Assembly: GCF_004364175.1 (NCBI RefSeq)
Contig: NZ_SNZW01000011.1
Span: forward strand, 806,001 to 870,000
Reading direction: 5' to 3'
From: Maribacter caenipelagi
Lineage (GTDB): Bacteria; Bacteroidota; Bacteroidia; Flavobacteriales; Flavobacteriaceae
DNA length: 64,000 nucleotides
A model generated the notes under the pieces. That model searched no databases, had not been told where the DNA came from, and saw only the letters and a list, made by a program, of their open reading frames with translations. Position numbers and translations under genes: made by a program. Below, piece by piece: positions 39,101-46,758 of this stretch; within the stretch, counting starts at the first letter, position 1, and the number at the start of each line of letters is the position of its first letter.

Positions 39101-40330
39101 CCTACGGTTGGTTTCTTGTTCGGTAGTCAGGCAGATGTTCGTTACGAAGCAGCAAGAAACGGTTGGCTTACTGGTTTTCAAGAATTTAACGAGCAGTTCA
39201 TCCAAAGAACAAATAAACAGTTGAATATTACCGCAACTGCCCAACCAACAAAAGATATTACTATTGATTTAGTTGCAGACAGGCAATATTCTGACAGTTA
39301 TCAAGAGAATTTTAATGTAGTTGATCAAGAGTATAACCTTCAGTTGGGGAACAACTATGGTAGTTTTAGTATTTCTACTATGATGATCGGTACTGCTTTT
39401 GGTAAGAGCGATGAATTTGATTCAAGTACTTTTCAAGAGTTTAAGGATAATCGAATTACGATAGCAAATAGGTTGATTTCTGATCGATCACAACCTGTAG
39501 GTGATTTAGATGAAGATGGTTTTCCACAATTATATGGTAAAACACAACAAGAGGTGTTGTTACCTGCTTTCTTTGCTGCATATACAGGGCAAGATGCTGA
39601 ACGTGTAAATTTAGATACGTTTAGAGATATTCCAATACCAAACTGGAGTATTAAGTATACCGGTCTAATGAAGAGTAAGTGGTTTAAAAAGAAATTCAAA
39701 CGTTTTTCCTTAAGTCATGGGTATCGTGCATCATATAGTATAAACTCGTACCAAACAAACTTAGAAAAGGTACAGTTAATTAGCGATGGCCAAGATGCTA
39801 TAAATGCAGAGAACCTTGATATACTGCCAGATTTAATTTTAAACAATGTGGTGCTTACAGATCAGTTCAATCCCTTGGTTCGTGTAGATTTCGAAATGAA
39901 AAATTCTGTTAGTGTATTGGCAGAAGTTAGAACAGATAGAGCGTTATCATTAAGTTTCGATAATGATTTAATGACTGAAATCAATGGTAAAGAATATACG
40001 GTTGGTTTAGGGTACCGTTTTAAAGATGTAAAATTTGTAACTAATATAGGTGGTAACAAAACAAGGTTAAAGGGTGATTTAAACTTAAAAGCCGATGTAA
40101 CCTTGCGAGATAATATTACTATTATCAGAAATTTAGACATTAATAACAATCAAATTACTTCTGGTCAGAATCTAATGTCGTTAAAGTTTACGGCTGATTA
40201 CGCCTTAAGTAAAAACTTAAATGCATTGTTCTTTTATGATCATTCGTTCTCTCAATTTGCAGTCTCGACCGCTTTTCCACAAACAACTATTAATACCGGA
40301 TTTACAATTCGTTACAATTTCGGAAACTAA
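33146..40330 (+). CDS. sprA: Type IX secretion / gliding motility translocon SprA
   Basis: SprA is the very large outer-membrane beta-barrel that forms the translocation pore of the type IX secretion system. The 2394-residue length matches known SprA proteins (about 2400). The start is TTG at 33146-33148, 5 nt after ruvA, giving a signal peptide of about 31 residues ending TTVVAQ; the next ATG lies inside the signal peptide. The N-terminal region holds DRYIYNESVGDFNIGYPIIL and the segment NRTNLSFDFDQRISLSMLGQ typical of the family. Strand-rich sequence continues to the end, finishing TINTGFTIRYNFGN, a beta-signal with an aromatic near the C-terminus. Cargo (gliding adhesins, secreted enzymes) is known for the family. 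Confidence 0.97.
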   Translation: MKNGVTKFLKISFKYIFVFFMFLGSITTVVAQETEEQEIDSVKTGFDLGRILIENPKSIVSKYIYDPELDRYIYNESVGDFNIGYPIILTPDQYFKLIREEGIKSYFKEKSDAYSGKKEGSEEARKNLLPNFYVNNDFFSTIFGGNTIEIIPQGSVAMDLGVIWQKNDNPSLSPRNRTNLSFDFDQRISLSMLGQIGERLQVTANYDTEATFDFQNIVKLDYTPTEDDIIQSIEVGNVNMPLNSSLISGAQSLFGVKTKLQFGKTSVTAVFSEQRSQNNTVVAQGGGTLNDFTLTALDYDENRHFFLAQYFRDNYDEALSSYPYIKSQVQITRIEVWITNRTQQTLNVRNVVAIQDLGESDITKTRVGQNNGSGGGFFNSPADLRPRNNANDYDPALILTNNGALNDNIREIATVESGFNAGSFSGGYNPNQGFDYAYLENARKLEQGRDFDFNTQLGYISLNQRLSNDEVLGVAYQYTFQGQVYQVGEFANGGIEATTVTQTANTVIENNTLILKLLKSNITNITDPIWDLMMKNIYATGAYSLSEEDFKMNILYSDPTSRNYITPIEEGPGSGWPEGLEETILLNVFNLDRLNVYNDIQPGGDGFFDFISGQTIDVQNGRIIFTKVEPFGEYLYEKLQNGNSGQYDVTSGYNANQEQYVFRDMYSLTKTAALQDPEKNKFLLKGSYKSEGSNGISIGAFNVPQGSVTVTANGRTLQEGIDYTVNYQSGTVQILDPSLEASNVPINISVENNAVFGQQTRRFTGVNVEHQFNEKFVLGGTLLNLNERPLTQKSTYGVESVNNTIFGLNTNFSTEVPFLTRMVNKLPNIDTDVPSNISIRAEMAALIPSSPKNADFEGETTTYLDDFEGAQALIDIRASLGWSLASMPLEFGNGDQPFGSSPEDLNNLLNGYGRAKLSWYTIDPIFFTTQRPAEISDDDISTNATRRVYIDEVFPETDVAQGQTQVQSTLDMVYYPATKGPYNNNPDFETEAPTEKWGGMMRSLSSTDFEQSNVEFVQFWVMDPYVDGIANGAGELVLNLGNISEDILRDGKKQYENGLPGVNSNDFVSPTTWGEVPATQSLVYAFDADENNRGLQDIGFDGLDDVREADVYNNNSGDDPALDNYGYYLNREGSILERYLDFNNPQGNSPVTVTNTDRGSTTLPDVEDVDRDLTMNTVNSYYEYRIAIKPNTTINDEYVTDIIEGTASGDVRIPNGDDVNYRWIQYKIPLSDFSDAVGGITDFRSISFMRMYMTGFNSPTILRFATLDLVRGDWRTYTSTLQDKNIDSDPSDDGTTLDVNTVNIEENSSRTPIPYVLPPGVIREQLNNNNTIIRQNEQSLSLTVSNLESEDSRGVFKNLNVDIRQYEKLKMFIHAEKIIDSDYADTSTPLVGFLRMGTDFTQNYYQIELPLEFTPFSAVADDEVWPENNELNILLSDLTKVKSQWIADGDLSDVRFFEIENDEVIPVGEFDVRTPGRVRIGIKGNPSLGSIRTMMVGVKNQDILPARGEVWFNELRLAGLDNNGGWAAIAAVDGNIADFANFSATGSKSTSGFGSIDQMPNERAREDAVSYDVVTNVNVGQLLPKKWGIQLPFNYGISEQMITPEFDPVYDDLKLEDRIAAEATQEGKDDVLEQAEDYTKRTSINLIGVRKDRGKEADANFYDVENFTFNYSYNETDHRDFEIAELKEQNVNTGFVYNHSFEPVEVAPFAKKDSLFTGKYWQWLKDLNLNLLPSNIGVTSNINRQFNAQRFRDVYTDGEDRIELPELQQRNYLFNWQYAINYNLTKSLRLNLTGSNNNIVRNYLNEDEPLESVDRIRNELGMWDGFFDVGEPNRHSQEMQLNYEVPFSKIPALDFISTQYSYTSNFDWQRGGDALFEVAGEYINTVQNANTHTITSSLTMQKFYDLIGLKKRDAPKASTSGPIRRDKSGALSEDQEKIKGKTSDLFNTVVDIVTMVKRVNLNYSENNGTVLPGYTQSVGFIGTTKPTVGFLFGSQADVRYEAARNGWLTGFQEFNEQFIQRTNKQLNITATAQPTKDITIDLVADRQYSDSYQENFNVVDQEYNLQLGNNYGSFSISTMMIGTAFGKSDEFDSSTFQEFKDNRITIANRLISDRSQPVGDLDEDGFPQLYGKTQQEVLLPAFFAAYTGQDAERVNLDTFRDIPIPNWSIKYTGLMKSKWFKKKFKRFSLSHGYRASYSINSYQTNLEKVQLISDGQDAINAENLDILPDLILNNVVLTDQFNPLVRVDFEMKNSVSVLAEVRTDRALSLSFDNDLMTEINGKEYTVGLGYRFKDVKFVTNIGGNKTRLKGDLNLKADVTLRDNITIIRNLDINNNQITSGQNLMSLKFTADYALSKNLNALFFYDHSFSQFAVSTAFPQTTINTGFTIRYNFGN

Positions 40331-40402
40331 TAGGGCTGTTTAATAGGGGATAGGCTTAATAATTAGCTTCGCTTTTGATCAGATCATAACATTTGTAATT
40401 AT

Positions 40403-40434
40403 TTTGATAACCTAAGTTGAAAACTTTACATTTG
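40403..40434 (+). promoter_or_regulatory. Promoter of gcvH
   Basis: TTTG (40403-40406), a 20-nt spacer and TACATTTG (40427-40434) match the Bacteroidota consensus. The gcvH ATG is at 40464. A short palindrome TGATCAGATCA (40376-40386) lies 16 nt upstream of the -33 element. Confidence 0.75.
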
Positions 40435-40463
40435 CCGAAGTAAAAAATTAATAAACGATTATA

Positions 40464-40844
40464 ATGAATATACCAGCTGAATTAAAATATACAAAAGATC
40501 ACGAGTGGGTTAAAATAGAAGGTGATGTTGCCACTGTAGGTATTACAGATTTTGCACAAGGTGAATTAGGTGATATTGTTTATGTAGAAGTAGATACGCT
40601 AGATGAAACGTTGGATCGAGAAGCTATTTTTGGTACAGTAGAAGCAGTGAAAACTGTTTCAGATTTATTCTCTCCTTTGTCTGGTGAAATTGTTGAATTC
40701 AACGAAGCACTAGAAGACGAGCCAGAAAAAGTAAATTCTGATCCTTATGGTGAAGGTTGGATGGTGAAAATTAAATTTAGCGATGCTAGCGAATTAGAAG
40801 ATTTGTTAAGCGATGCTGCATATAAAGAGATTATAGGTGGTTAA
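40464..40844 (+). CDS. gcvH: Glycine cleavage system H protein
   Basis: The 126-residue protein carries the lipoyl group that shuttles the aminomethyl intermediate between the P, T and L proteins. The lipoylated lysine is Lys63 in [12 protein letters not shown], and the start [13 protein letters not shown] is typical. Other glycine cleavage genes are not in the window. It has its own promoter after sprA. Its last 8 nt overlap the next gene. Confidence 0.97.
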   Translation: MNIPAELKYTKDHEWVKIEGDVATVGITDFAQGELGDIVYVEVDTLDETLDREAIFGTVEAVKTVSDLFSPLSGEIVEFNEALEDEPEKVNSDPYGEGWMVKIKFSDASELEDLLSDAAYKEIIGG

Positions 40845-41229
40845 AAACACTATTTATAAAGTACTTTTCATAAGCTGGATGATGTTTGTAACATTTTCCA
40901 GCTTATTTTCTTTTTCAGGAATTGGTACCTCAAGGTTCAATATTCCGCATATGGATAAGGCCGTTCATTTTACGTTCTATGGTGTAATGGTAGTGCTGGG
41001 TTATTTGGCGATACCTAAAAGTAGAGAACAGGGTATCGGCAACTCTAAGTTATTGTGGTACATTGTTTTATTCGCTGTGCTATACGGCATAATTATTGAA
41101 GTATTACAACATGTAGCTACCGCTGATAGACACGGGGATCTACTAGATGCCCTTGCAAATTCTACTGGAGCGATTGTAGGAATGTTGGCTGTAAGATTTT
41201 TATTTTTCCGGGTACCTTCGTTAAAATGA
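40837..41229 (+). CDS. VanZ-family small membrane protein
   Basis: The 130-residue protein has four membrane helices. [19 protein letters not shown] near residue 38 and the later [19 protein letters not shown] (with the conserved RxGDxxDxxxN pattern) are the VanZ-family motifs. The start is GTG at 40837-40839, within the gcvH stop region, so translation is coupled to gcvH. VanZ itself is linked to teicoplanin resistance, but most family members are of unknown function. Its position after sprA-gcvH is seen in other flavobacteria. Confidence 0.8.
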   Translation: MVKNTIYKVLFISWMMFVTFSSLFSFSGIGTSRFNIPHMDKAVHFTFYGVMVVLGYLAIPKSREQGIGNSKLLWYIVLFAVLYGIIIEVLQHVATADRHGDLLDALANSTGAIVGMLAVRFLFFRVPSLK

Positions 41230-41238
41230 AAATTTTAG

Positions 41239-41270
41239 TTGCATTTTTATGGATTAATTAGTTAAATTAG
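41239..41270 (+). promoter_or_regulatory. Probable promoter of the tonB gene
   Basis: TTG (41239-41241), a 21-nt spacer and TAAATTAG (41263-41270), which differs from TAnnTTTG at one position. The ATG is at 41292. Confidence 0.45.
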
Positions 41271-41291
41271 CAATCACTAAATTGAATATAT

Positions 41292-41996
41292 ATGGAACCT
41301 AAAAAGAATCCAAAGGCGGATTTAACAAAGAACAGCAGTCTTTATTTCGTTATCGGTTTGTTCGTAGTAATGCTATTTACTTTTGTAGCATTTGAATGGA
41401 AAACGTATGATGAAGTAAATGATTATGATATTTCTATGAATGTGGATGATCTTTTAGATGAAGAGGTTCCAATGACAGAACAGATTAAAACTCCACCGCC
41501 TCCACCGCCGCCAGCTGCACCTGAAATTATTGAGGTTGTAGAAGATGAGGAAGAGGTTGAAGAAACTGTAATTGAGTCTACTGAAACTAGTCAAGAAGAA
41601 GAAATCGTTGAGGTTGACGATGTAGTTGTTGATGAAATCGAAGAAGATGTAGATGTACCTTTTGCTGTTATTGAAGATGTACCTGTTTTTCCAGGTTGTG
41701 AGAACGAGAGCGATAAAAGAGCTTGTTTTAACAAAATGATTCAAAAGCACATTGGTAAAAACTTCCGTTACCCAGAAATTGCCCAAGAAATGGGTGTTCA
41801 GGGTAGAGTAAGTGTAATGTTCGTAATTCAGAAAGATGGTAGTATCGGTAACGTTAGAATGCGTGGGCCAGATAAAAACTTAGAAAAAGAAGCTGCGAGA
41901 ATTATCAGTAAATTACCGAAAATGACTCCTGGTAAGCAAAGAGGTAGAGCGGTACGTGTTCCTTTTAGTATTCCAATTAACTTTAAATTACAATAG
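41292..41996 (+). CDS. Energy transducer TonB
   Basis: The 234-residue protein has a cytoplasmic start, one membrane helix (about 16-36), a short proline run (PPPPPPPAAPEI, about 69-80), a strongly acidic Glu/Val/Asp region (about 80-125) and the C-terminal TonB domain (about 150-234). FRYPEIAQEMGVQGRVSVMF and IPINFKLQ are the domain landmarks. It couples proton-motive force from an ExbBD complex to outer-membrane TonB-dependent receptors. The acidic spacer replaces the usual Pro/Lys-rich one. No exbBD or receptor gene is nearby. Confidence 0.93.
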   Translation: MEPKKNPKADLTKNSSLYFVIGLFVVMLFTFVAFEWKTYDEVNDYDISMNVDDLLDEEVPMTEQIKTPPPPPPPAAPEIIEVVEDEEEVEETVIESTETSQEEEIVEVDDVVVDEIEEDVDVPFAVIEDVPVFPGCENESDKRACFNKMIQKHIGKNFRYPEIAQEMGVQGRVSVMFVIQKDGSIGNVRMRGPDKNLEKEAARIISKLPKMTPGKQRGRAVRVPFSIPINFKLQ

Positions 41997-42022
41997 TATT
42001 TATTTACTGTTTTAAACGATAT

Positions 42023-42056
42023 AAAAATCCCGAGCAATTCGCTCGGGATTTTTTTT
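42023..42056 (+). terminator. Rho-independent terminator of the tonB gene
   Basis: AAAAATCCCGAGC (42023-42035) pairs with GCTCGGGATTTTT (42041-42053) around AATTC and runs into more T. The following 170 nt up to the next promoter show no gene or repeat. Confidence 0.9.
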
Positions 42057-42223
42057 GCTTTAAACTTTTTCTATGCCTTTCTGCTAACATAATGCAAGAG
42101 TCGAAGATAGATGTTGAATGGTAAAAGCTATAAGGTGTATCGCTCTTTTATAAACCTTTCGATAGTTGTTTTTGAAGTTTAGATTTTAACGGAGTCAATA
42201 ATACTAGAAATAAAGCTTTTAGG

Positions 42224-42254
42224 TTGCAGAAATATGACTTGGGGGTTATCTTTG
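42224..42254 (+). promoter_or_regulatory. Promoter of the ctaB-coxIII unit
   Basis: TTG (42224-42226), a 20-nt spacer and TATCTTTG (42247-42254) match the consensus. The ctaB ATG is at 42274. Confidence 0.7.
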
Positions 42255-42273
42255 CAGATCTATTTAAAAGAGT

Positions 42274-43176
42274 ATGAAAACGGCTGTTGGTTCGGAAAAG
42301 GGAGGTGCATTCGCATTGATTTTTGCTGATTTTAAGGAGATTACCAAAGCAAGATTAGCTATTAGTGTCGTTTTTTCTTCCATAGCTGGTTATTTTTTAG
42401 GTGCTTACGAAATTCAATGGTTTCAAGTTTTGCTATTAGCATTTGGCGGGTACTGTATGGTAGGTGCGAGTAATGCATACAATCAGGTTATTGAAAAAGA
42501 TTTAGACGCACTTATGAAGCGTACTAAGAATAGACCTATACCAGCGGGTCGTATGACGGTAAATACAGCAATGATCGTTGCAGTTGTTTTAACATTGTTC
42601 GGTATTTTGTCTTTATATCTTTTAAACCCTAAAACAGCCATGTTTGGGGCTATTTCTATATTTCTATACACTAGTGTATATACTCCCTTAAAAACAATAA
42701 CGCCGCTTGCGGTATTTGTTGGGGCAATACCAGGAGCAATACCGTTTATGTTGGGTTGGGTAGCTGCCACTGATGATTTTGGTATAGAGCCTGGTACTTT
42801 ATTTATGATTCAGTTTTTCTGGCAATTCCCTCATTTCTGGGCATTGGGTTGGATGTTGGATGATGACTATAAAGCTGGTGGATTTAAAATGTTACCGACA
42901 GGGAAGAAAGATGCAGCAACTATTCTGCAAATAATAATGTATACTATTTGGATGATGGCAGTTTCAATAATTCCGGTTTTTGGTTTAACAGGAAGATTAC
43001 AATTATCAGTTGTTGCGGCAGTAATTATCTTTTTGATGGGTGCAGGTATGCTTGCTTTCGCTTTTCAGCTATATAGAAAAAGAGATAATGTTTCTGCAAG
43101 AAAATTAATGTTGGCAAGTGTCAGTTACATAACGCTGATGCAAATAGTTTACGTAATAGATAAATTTTTAGCTTAA
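42274..43176 (+). CDS. ctaB: Protoheme IX farnesyltransferase (heme O synthase)
   Basis: The 300-residue membrane enzyme adds a farnesyl group to heme b, giving heme O, the precursor of heme A for the oxidase. It has nine helices. The prenyltransferase motif is ASNAYNQVIEKDLDALMKRT near 65-85, followed by KNRPIPAGRM; the second acidic site is LGWMLDDDYKAGGFKMLPT near 195-212. Members in this phylum carry the Asn-Ala-Tyr-Asn form of the first motif. It leads a cluster of oxidase subunit genes; the next gene is 2 nt away. No heme A synthase (ctaA) is in the window. Confidence 0.95.
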   Translation: MKTAVGSEKGGAFALIFADFKEITKARLAISVVFSSIAGYFLGAYEIQWFQVLLLAFGGYCMVGASNAYNQVIEKDLDALMKRTKNRPIPAGRMTVNTAMIVAVVLTLFGILSLYLLNPKTAMFGAISIFLYTSVYTPLKTITPLAVFVGAIPGAIPFMLGWVAATDDFGIEPGTLFMIQFFWQFPHFWALGWMLDDDYKAGGFKMLPTGKKDAATILQIIMYTIWMMAVSIIPVFGLTGRLQLSVVAAVIIFLMGAGMLAFAFQLYRKRDNVSARKLMLASVSYITLMQIVYVIDKFLA

Positions 43177-43178
43177 TT

Positions 43179-43760
43179 ATGGATTTAACACAAGGTACGG
43201 AGCAGGAGAAAAAAGCTAGAGCAAAAAAGATGATGCTTTGGTTTGGTATTATCAGCTTACTAATGGGTTTTGCAGGTTGGACAAGTGCTTATATTGTAAG
43301 TAGCTCAAGAGAAGATTGGACAAGTGATATTGATTTGCCAAATGCTTTTCTGTATAGCACTATCATTATCATTATAAGTAGTATTAGTTATATGTTGGCT
43401 AAAAACGCAATTAAAAGTGGAGAAAATGCAACTGGTACTAAATGGCTATTGCTTACGTTAGGTTTAGGAGTGCTTTTTATTTTTCTGCAGTTCTCAGGTT
43501 TTTCGCAAATGGTTGCCGAAGGGTACTATTTTACAGGACCGACAAGTAGTATAAAAGTGTCTTATATTTTTCTGATTGCAATGGTGCATGTGGTACACGT
43601 TGTGGCGGGTATGATTTCTTTGTTGGTAGTACTATACAATCAAAACAGAGGAAAATATAGTAAAGAGAACTATTTAGGTGTTACCTTAGGGGCAACATTT
43701 TGGCATTTTTTAGATTTATTATGGGTCTATTTGGTGTTATTTATGTTCTTTGTGAAATAA
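43179..43760 (+). CDS. Heme-copper oxidase subunit III (short form)
   Basis: The 193-residue protein has five membrane helices and belongs to the five-helix CyoC/CtaE group. MLWFGIISLLMGFAGWTSAY is the first helix with its short lead, and VHVVHVVAGMISLLVVL followed by FWHFLDLLWVYLVLFMFF are conserved. It stabilises subunit I. It follows ctaB directly and precedes a second, longer subunit III gene by 96 nt, so two related subunits are encoded in tandem. Confidence 0.9.
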   Translation: MDLTQGTEQEKKARAKKMMLWFGIISLLMGFAGWTSAYIVSSSREDWTSDIDLPNAFLYSTIIIIISSISYMLAKNAIKSGENATGTKWLLLTLGLGVLFIFLQFSGFSQMVAEGYYFTGPTSSIKVSYIFLIAMVHVVHVVAGMISLLVVLYNQNRGKYSKENYLGVTLGATFWHFLDLLWVYLVLFMFFVK

Positions 43761-43818
43761 AAAGTGAATCAAAGTTAGTTTTGGGTCAAATTGCGTTTTT
43801 AAATAGTTCAAAAAAATG

Positions 43819-43826
43819 TAAATTTG
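43819..43826 (+). promoter_or_regulatory. -7 element before the second subunit III gene
   Basis: TAAATTTG is an exact TAnnTTTG 30 nt before the ATG. The nearest TTG upstream (43791-43793) leaves a spacer of 25 nt, longer than usual. Confidence 0.4.
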
Positions 43827-43856
43827 CTAAAGTTTTATTAAAACGATAATTAGTAT

Positions 43857-44831
43857 ATGAATTCTACGGTGACTACGGGAACGGAAACAAGCATATGGGA
43901 TGGCGGCAATCAGCCTTTAGGAGCAAGCTACGGCAAATTAATGATGTGGTTTTTCCTTGTATCGGATGCGTTAACTTTCTCTGGATTTTTAGCAGCATAC
44001 GGCTTTTCAAGATTTAAATTTATTGAAACATGGCCAATAGCGGACGAAGTGTTTACACACGTTCCTTTCTTTCATGGTAATTACCCCATGATCTATGTTG
44101 CACTTATGACCTTTATATTGATTATGTCATCTGTAACTATGGTTTTAGCAGTTGATGCTGGACATAAAATGAAAAAGAATGCAGTTACCTGGTATATGTT
44201 CGCTACAGTTATCGGCGGTATAATATTCGTTGGTTCTCAAGCTTGGGAGTGGGGTACTTTTATAAAAGGTGACCATGGAGCATTAGAAACTAAAGGTGGT
44301 AGAATATTACAATTCGTAAAAGCTGATACCGGTGAAAGAGCTTCTTTAGCTGATTTCGCTGCTTCTATACCAGATGATAGAATTATACACGAGAGAAAGA
44401 ATGGTCTTTGGTTTTACCAAGAACCAACTTTAACTAGTGTTTCTCTAGAAGAGGTTGTTGAAGGTTTTAAAGCTGATTCTAATATTTTAATTAGAACAGA
44501 AGTAATCAACGAAGAAGGTGAGAAAACACTTTTAGATAGAAAAGCCTCATTGGCAAAATTGGCAGAAGCAACTCAAGTTGTAGAAGGTGCTAACTTGATT
44601 CATAATGAATATGGAAGTAGACTTTTTGCTGATTTCTTCTTCTTTATCACAGGTTTTCACGGTTTCCACGTATTCTCGGGTGTAGTAATTAATATTATCA
44701 TTTTCTTTAATGTTGTTATAGGTACTTATGAGAGAAGAGGGCATTACGAAATGGTAGAGAAAGTTGGTTTGTATTGGCACTTTGTAGATTTAGTTTGGGT
44801 ATTTGTATTTACCTTCTTCTACTTAGTATAA
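43857..44831 (+). CDS. Heme-copper oxidase subunit III with large soluble insertion
   Basis: The 324-residue protein is a five-helix-type subunit III whose third and fourth helices are separated by about 110 extra hydrophilic residues (about 138-250). Helix landmarks are KLMMWFFLVSDALTFSGFLA near 27-46, VGSQAWEWGTFI near 125-136 and, after the insertion, GSRLFADFFFFITGFHGFHV near 253-272. The last helix holds YWHFVDLVWVFVFTFFYLV. In ordinary family members the QAWEW helix is followed within about 15 residues by the GSxFF helix. The insertion has charged and beta-like stretches and no cysteines, so it is not an obvious cofactor domain. Subunit IV follows 53 nt later. Confidence 0.92.
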   Translation: MNSTVTTGTETSIWDGGNQPLGASYGKLMMWFFLVSDALTFSGFLAAYGFSRFKFIETWPIADEVFTHVPFFHGNYPMIYVALMTFILIMSSVTMVLAVDAGHKMKKNAVTWYMFATVIGGIIFVGSQAWEWGTFIKGDHGALETKGGRILQFVKADTGERASLADFAASIPDDRIIHERKNGLWFYQEPTLTSVSLEEVVEGFKADSNILIRTEVINEEGEKTLLDRKASLAKLAEATQVVEGANLIHNEYGSRLFADFFFFITGFHGFHVFSGVVINIIIFFNVVIGTYERRGHYEMVEKVGLYWHFVDLVWVFVFTFFYLV

Positions 44832-44884
44832 TCCTTTTAAGAACAAACAGCATTACTGAAAATAGAATTTTAGATTAAAGCAAA

Positions 44885-45268
44885 ATGGCAGACGGACATA
44901 AATTAGAAATTTTTAGAGGACTTGTAAAGTTCAAATCTAACACACAGAAAATCTGGGGAGTATTAGCTTTTTTAACTCTAATAACTGCGGTTGAAGTAGT
45001 ATTGGGTATTATTAAGCCAGTTTCGTTAACTGATACTTATGTATTGGGTATGAAACTAATCAACTGGATCTTCATTATATTGACCTTAGTAAAAGCGTAT
45101 TATATTGCTTGGGACTTTATGCACTTACGTGATGAAAAGTCTTCATTAAGAAGAGCTATAGTATGGACACCAATATTCTTGGTCATCTATTTAGTATTTA
45201 TTCTTCTTGTAGAAGCCGATTATATTTACAACGTATATAAAGATGGATTTGTAAGTTGGAACTTCTAA
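44885..45268 (+). CDS. Cytochrome c oxidase subunit IV family protein
   Basis: The 127-residue membrane protein has three helices (about 24-42, 58-78 and 92-112). IWGVLAFLTLITAVEVVLGI and AYYIAWDFMHLRDEKSSLRR match the bacterial subunit IV family (CyoD/CtaF-like). It is a small accessory subunit of the aa3 oxidase. It closes the subunit part of the cluster; a terminator follows 22 nt later. Confidence 0.9.
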   Translation: MADGHKLEIFRGLVKFKSNTQKIWGVLAFLTLITAVEVVLGIIKPVSLTDTYVLGMKLINWIFIILTLVKAYYIAWDFMHLRDEKSSLRRAIVWTPIFLVIYLVFILLVEADYIYNVYKDGFVSWNF

Positions 45269-45289
45269 GTTATAATTAACAGAATTAAG

Positions 45290-45316
45290 AGACGGTTTTA
45301 TAACCGTCTTTTTTAT
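45290..45316 (+). terminator. Rho-independent terminator after the oxidase subunit IV gene
   Basis: AGACGGTT (45290-45297) pairs with AACCGTCT (45302-45309) around TTAT and is followed by TTTTTT. It separates the subunit genes from the maturation genes that follow. Confidence 0.85.
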
Positions 45317-45393
45317 TTTTGTATAGTTTGTATTTTAATGATTATCTCTATTGTAACTTGTTAAATGGTTTCAATAACTAGGCTTCCTGATTT

Positions 45394-46023
45394 ATGAAAA
45401 AGACCTTTGTTCTTGTTGTCTTATTTGTGCTGCCGATTGTAGCATATTTATTCTTTGCTTCTGGAGTAACTAATTTTGGTAAGCTATCTCAGCTCACTAA
45501 AAATGTTCAAGAATTAAACTTTTCTGACCAAACGAAGTTTAAAGACAAAATTACCATTTTAGGCTTTTTAGGTTCTGATGTTGAAGGTAGAAAAGGTAAT
45601 GCGTTCAATTTAAATCAGAAGATTTATAAACGCTTCTTTGAGTTTAAAGACTTCCAGTTTGTAATGGTCGTAGCTAACGATAAAAAAAATCAAGTTAATG
45701 CACTTAAAACAGAGCTAGCTACCTTAGCCAATAATGAAAAGTGGAATTTTGTATCTGCTGATGATACCCAAATTACCAATCTTTTTAAAAGCCTTAAAAC
45801 CGATATCGTATTAGATGCCAATAACAGTACGCCTTATGTTTTTATTATAGATAAAGACTTAACGTTAAGAGGTAGGTCAGATGATGAGGATGATGGTACT
45901 AAATACGGTTTTAATTCCAACTCGGTTTCAGATTTAAATAATAAAATGGTAGACGATGTTAAAATCATTTTAGCGGAATATAGGCTTGCCTTAAAAAAGA
46001 ATAATGCTGATCTAACTAAGTAA
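45394..46023 (+). CDS. Membrane-anchored, cysteine-free thioredoxin-like protein next to SCO
   Basis: The 209-residue protein has an N-terminal membrane anchor (about 4-22) and a soluble domain whose layout looks like the SCO/thioredoxin fold: a central strand KITILGFLGSDVEG, a helix, a strand FQFVMVVAND, and TPYVFIIDKDLTLRGRSDD near residue 150, which parallels the ALVDKDGYLRSR segment of the SCO gene next door. It contains no cysteine, so it cannot bind copper or act as a thiol reductase in the usual way. Its stop overlaps the SCO start region by 1 nt. A scaffold or partner role in oxidase assembly is inference from context; I do not recognise a named family. Confidence 0.7.
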   Translation: MKKTFVLVVLFVLPIVAYLFFASGVTNFGKLSQLTKNVQELNFSDQTKFKDKITILGFLGSDVEGRKGNAFNLNQKIYKRFFEFKDFQFVMVVANDKKNQVNALKTELATLANNEKWNFVSADDTQITNLFKSLKTDIVLDANNSTPYVFIIDKDLTLRGRSDDEDDGTKYGFNSNSVSDLNNKMVDDVKIILAEYRLALKKNNADLTK

Positions 46024-46754
46024 TGAATAAGAAGTATACATACGTTTGGGTTTCATTAATTGTTCTGATTTTTGGCATTATTGTAGTGCCAAAAATAGTT
46101 GATCGATTGTCTTCTGGGTCGGTGGTTGAGAACGATCGGTTGAATGTTTCTGGAAAGAATAGTAGTGATAAGCTTGGCTATATATTGTTAGATGGTAAGC
46201 GTAGAAAAGTACCTGCTTTTGAGTTTATAAACCAAGATAGTGTTGTTGTTTCTAATAAAGATTATTTAGGTAAGGTCTATGTTGTAGATTTCTTTTTTAC
46301 AAGATGCCCGAGTATCTGTCCAGTAATGACAACAAACTTAGTAAATGTACAAAAGCATTTTACAGATGCCGAGGACTTTGCGATAGCATCTTTTAGTATT
46401 ACGCCAGAGTTTGATACACCACAGGTTTTAAGAGCTTATGAGGAGAAGTATGGTATTAATGATGCGAACTGGAATTTATTTACCGGTGATCATGATGCGG
46501 TATATGAATTGGCAAATGCAGGATTTAATATATTCGCTGCTGAAATGCCCGATGTTCCAGGCGGATTTGAGCATTCAGGTTTATTTGCCTTAGTAGATAA
46601 AGATGGTTATTTACGATCAAGAATAGATGACTTTGGTAACCCGATAGTTTATTATCGTGGTGCCATTCTAGAGGAAAAAGGAGTTAATGATCACGGTGAA
46701 ACTGAAGAAATAGGTATTTTGAAAGTTGATATTCAAAAATTGTTAGAAGAATAA
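46023..46754 (+). CDS. SCO family copper chaperone (cytochrome c oxidase assembly)
   Basis: The 243-residue protein has one N-terminal membrane helix (about 6-24) and a thioredoxin-fold domain. The copper ligands are present: Cys95 and Cys99 in FFTRCPSICPVM, and His184 in GGFEHSGLFAL. SCO proteins deliver copper to, or reduce, the CuA site of subunit II. The gene lies among oxidase genes, between the cysteine-free relative and DUF420, and DUF420 follows 4 nt later. Confidence 0.95.
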   Translation: MNKKYTYVWVSLIVLIFGIIVVPKIVDRLSSGSVVENDRLNVSGKNSSDKLGYILLDGKRRKVPAFEFINQDSVVVSNKDYLGKVYVVDFFFTRCPSICPVMTTNLVNVQKHFTDAEDFAIASFSITPEFDTPQVLRAYEEKYGINDANWNLFTGDHDAVYELANAGFNIFAAEMPDVPGGFEHSGLFALVDKDGYLRSRIDDFGNPIVYYRGAILEEKGVNDHGETEEIGILKVDIQKLLEE

Positions 46755-46758
46755 GGAT

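Noticed and set aside
40376..40386. TGATCAGATCA palindrome upstream of gcvH as an operator
   Set aside because: Short (5 bp arms), made of a common restriction-site-like word, and without a second copy in the window.
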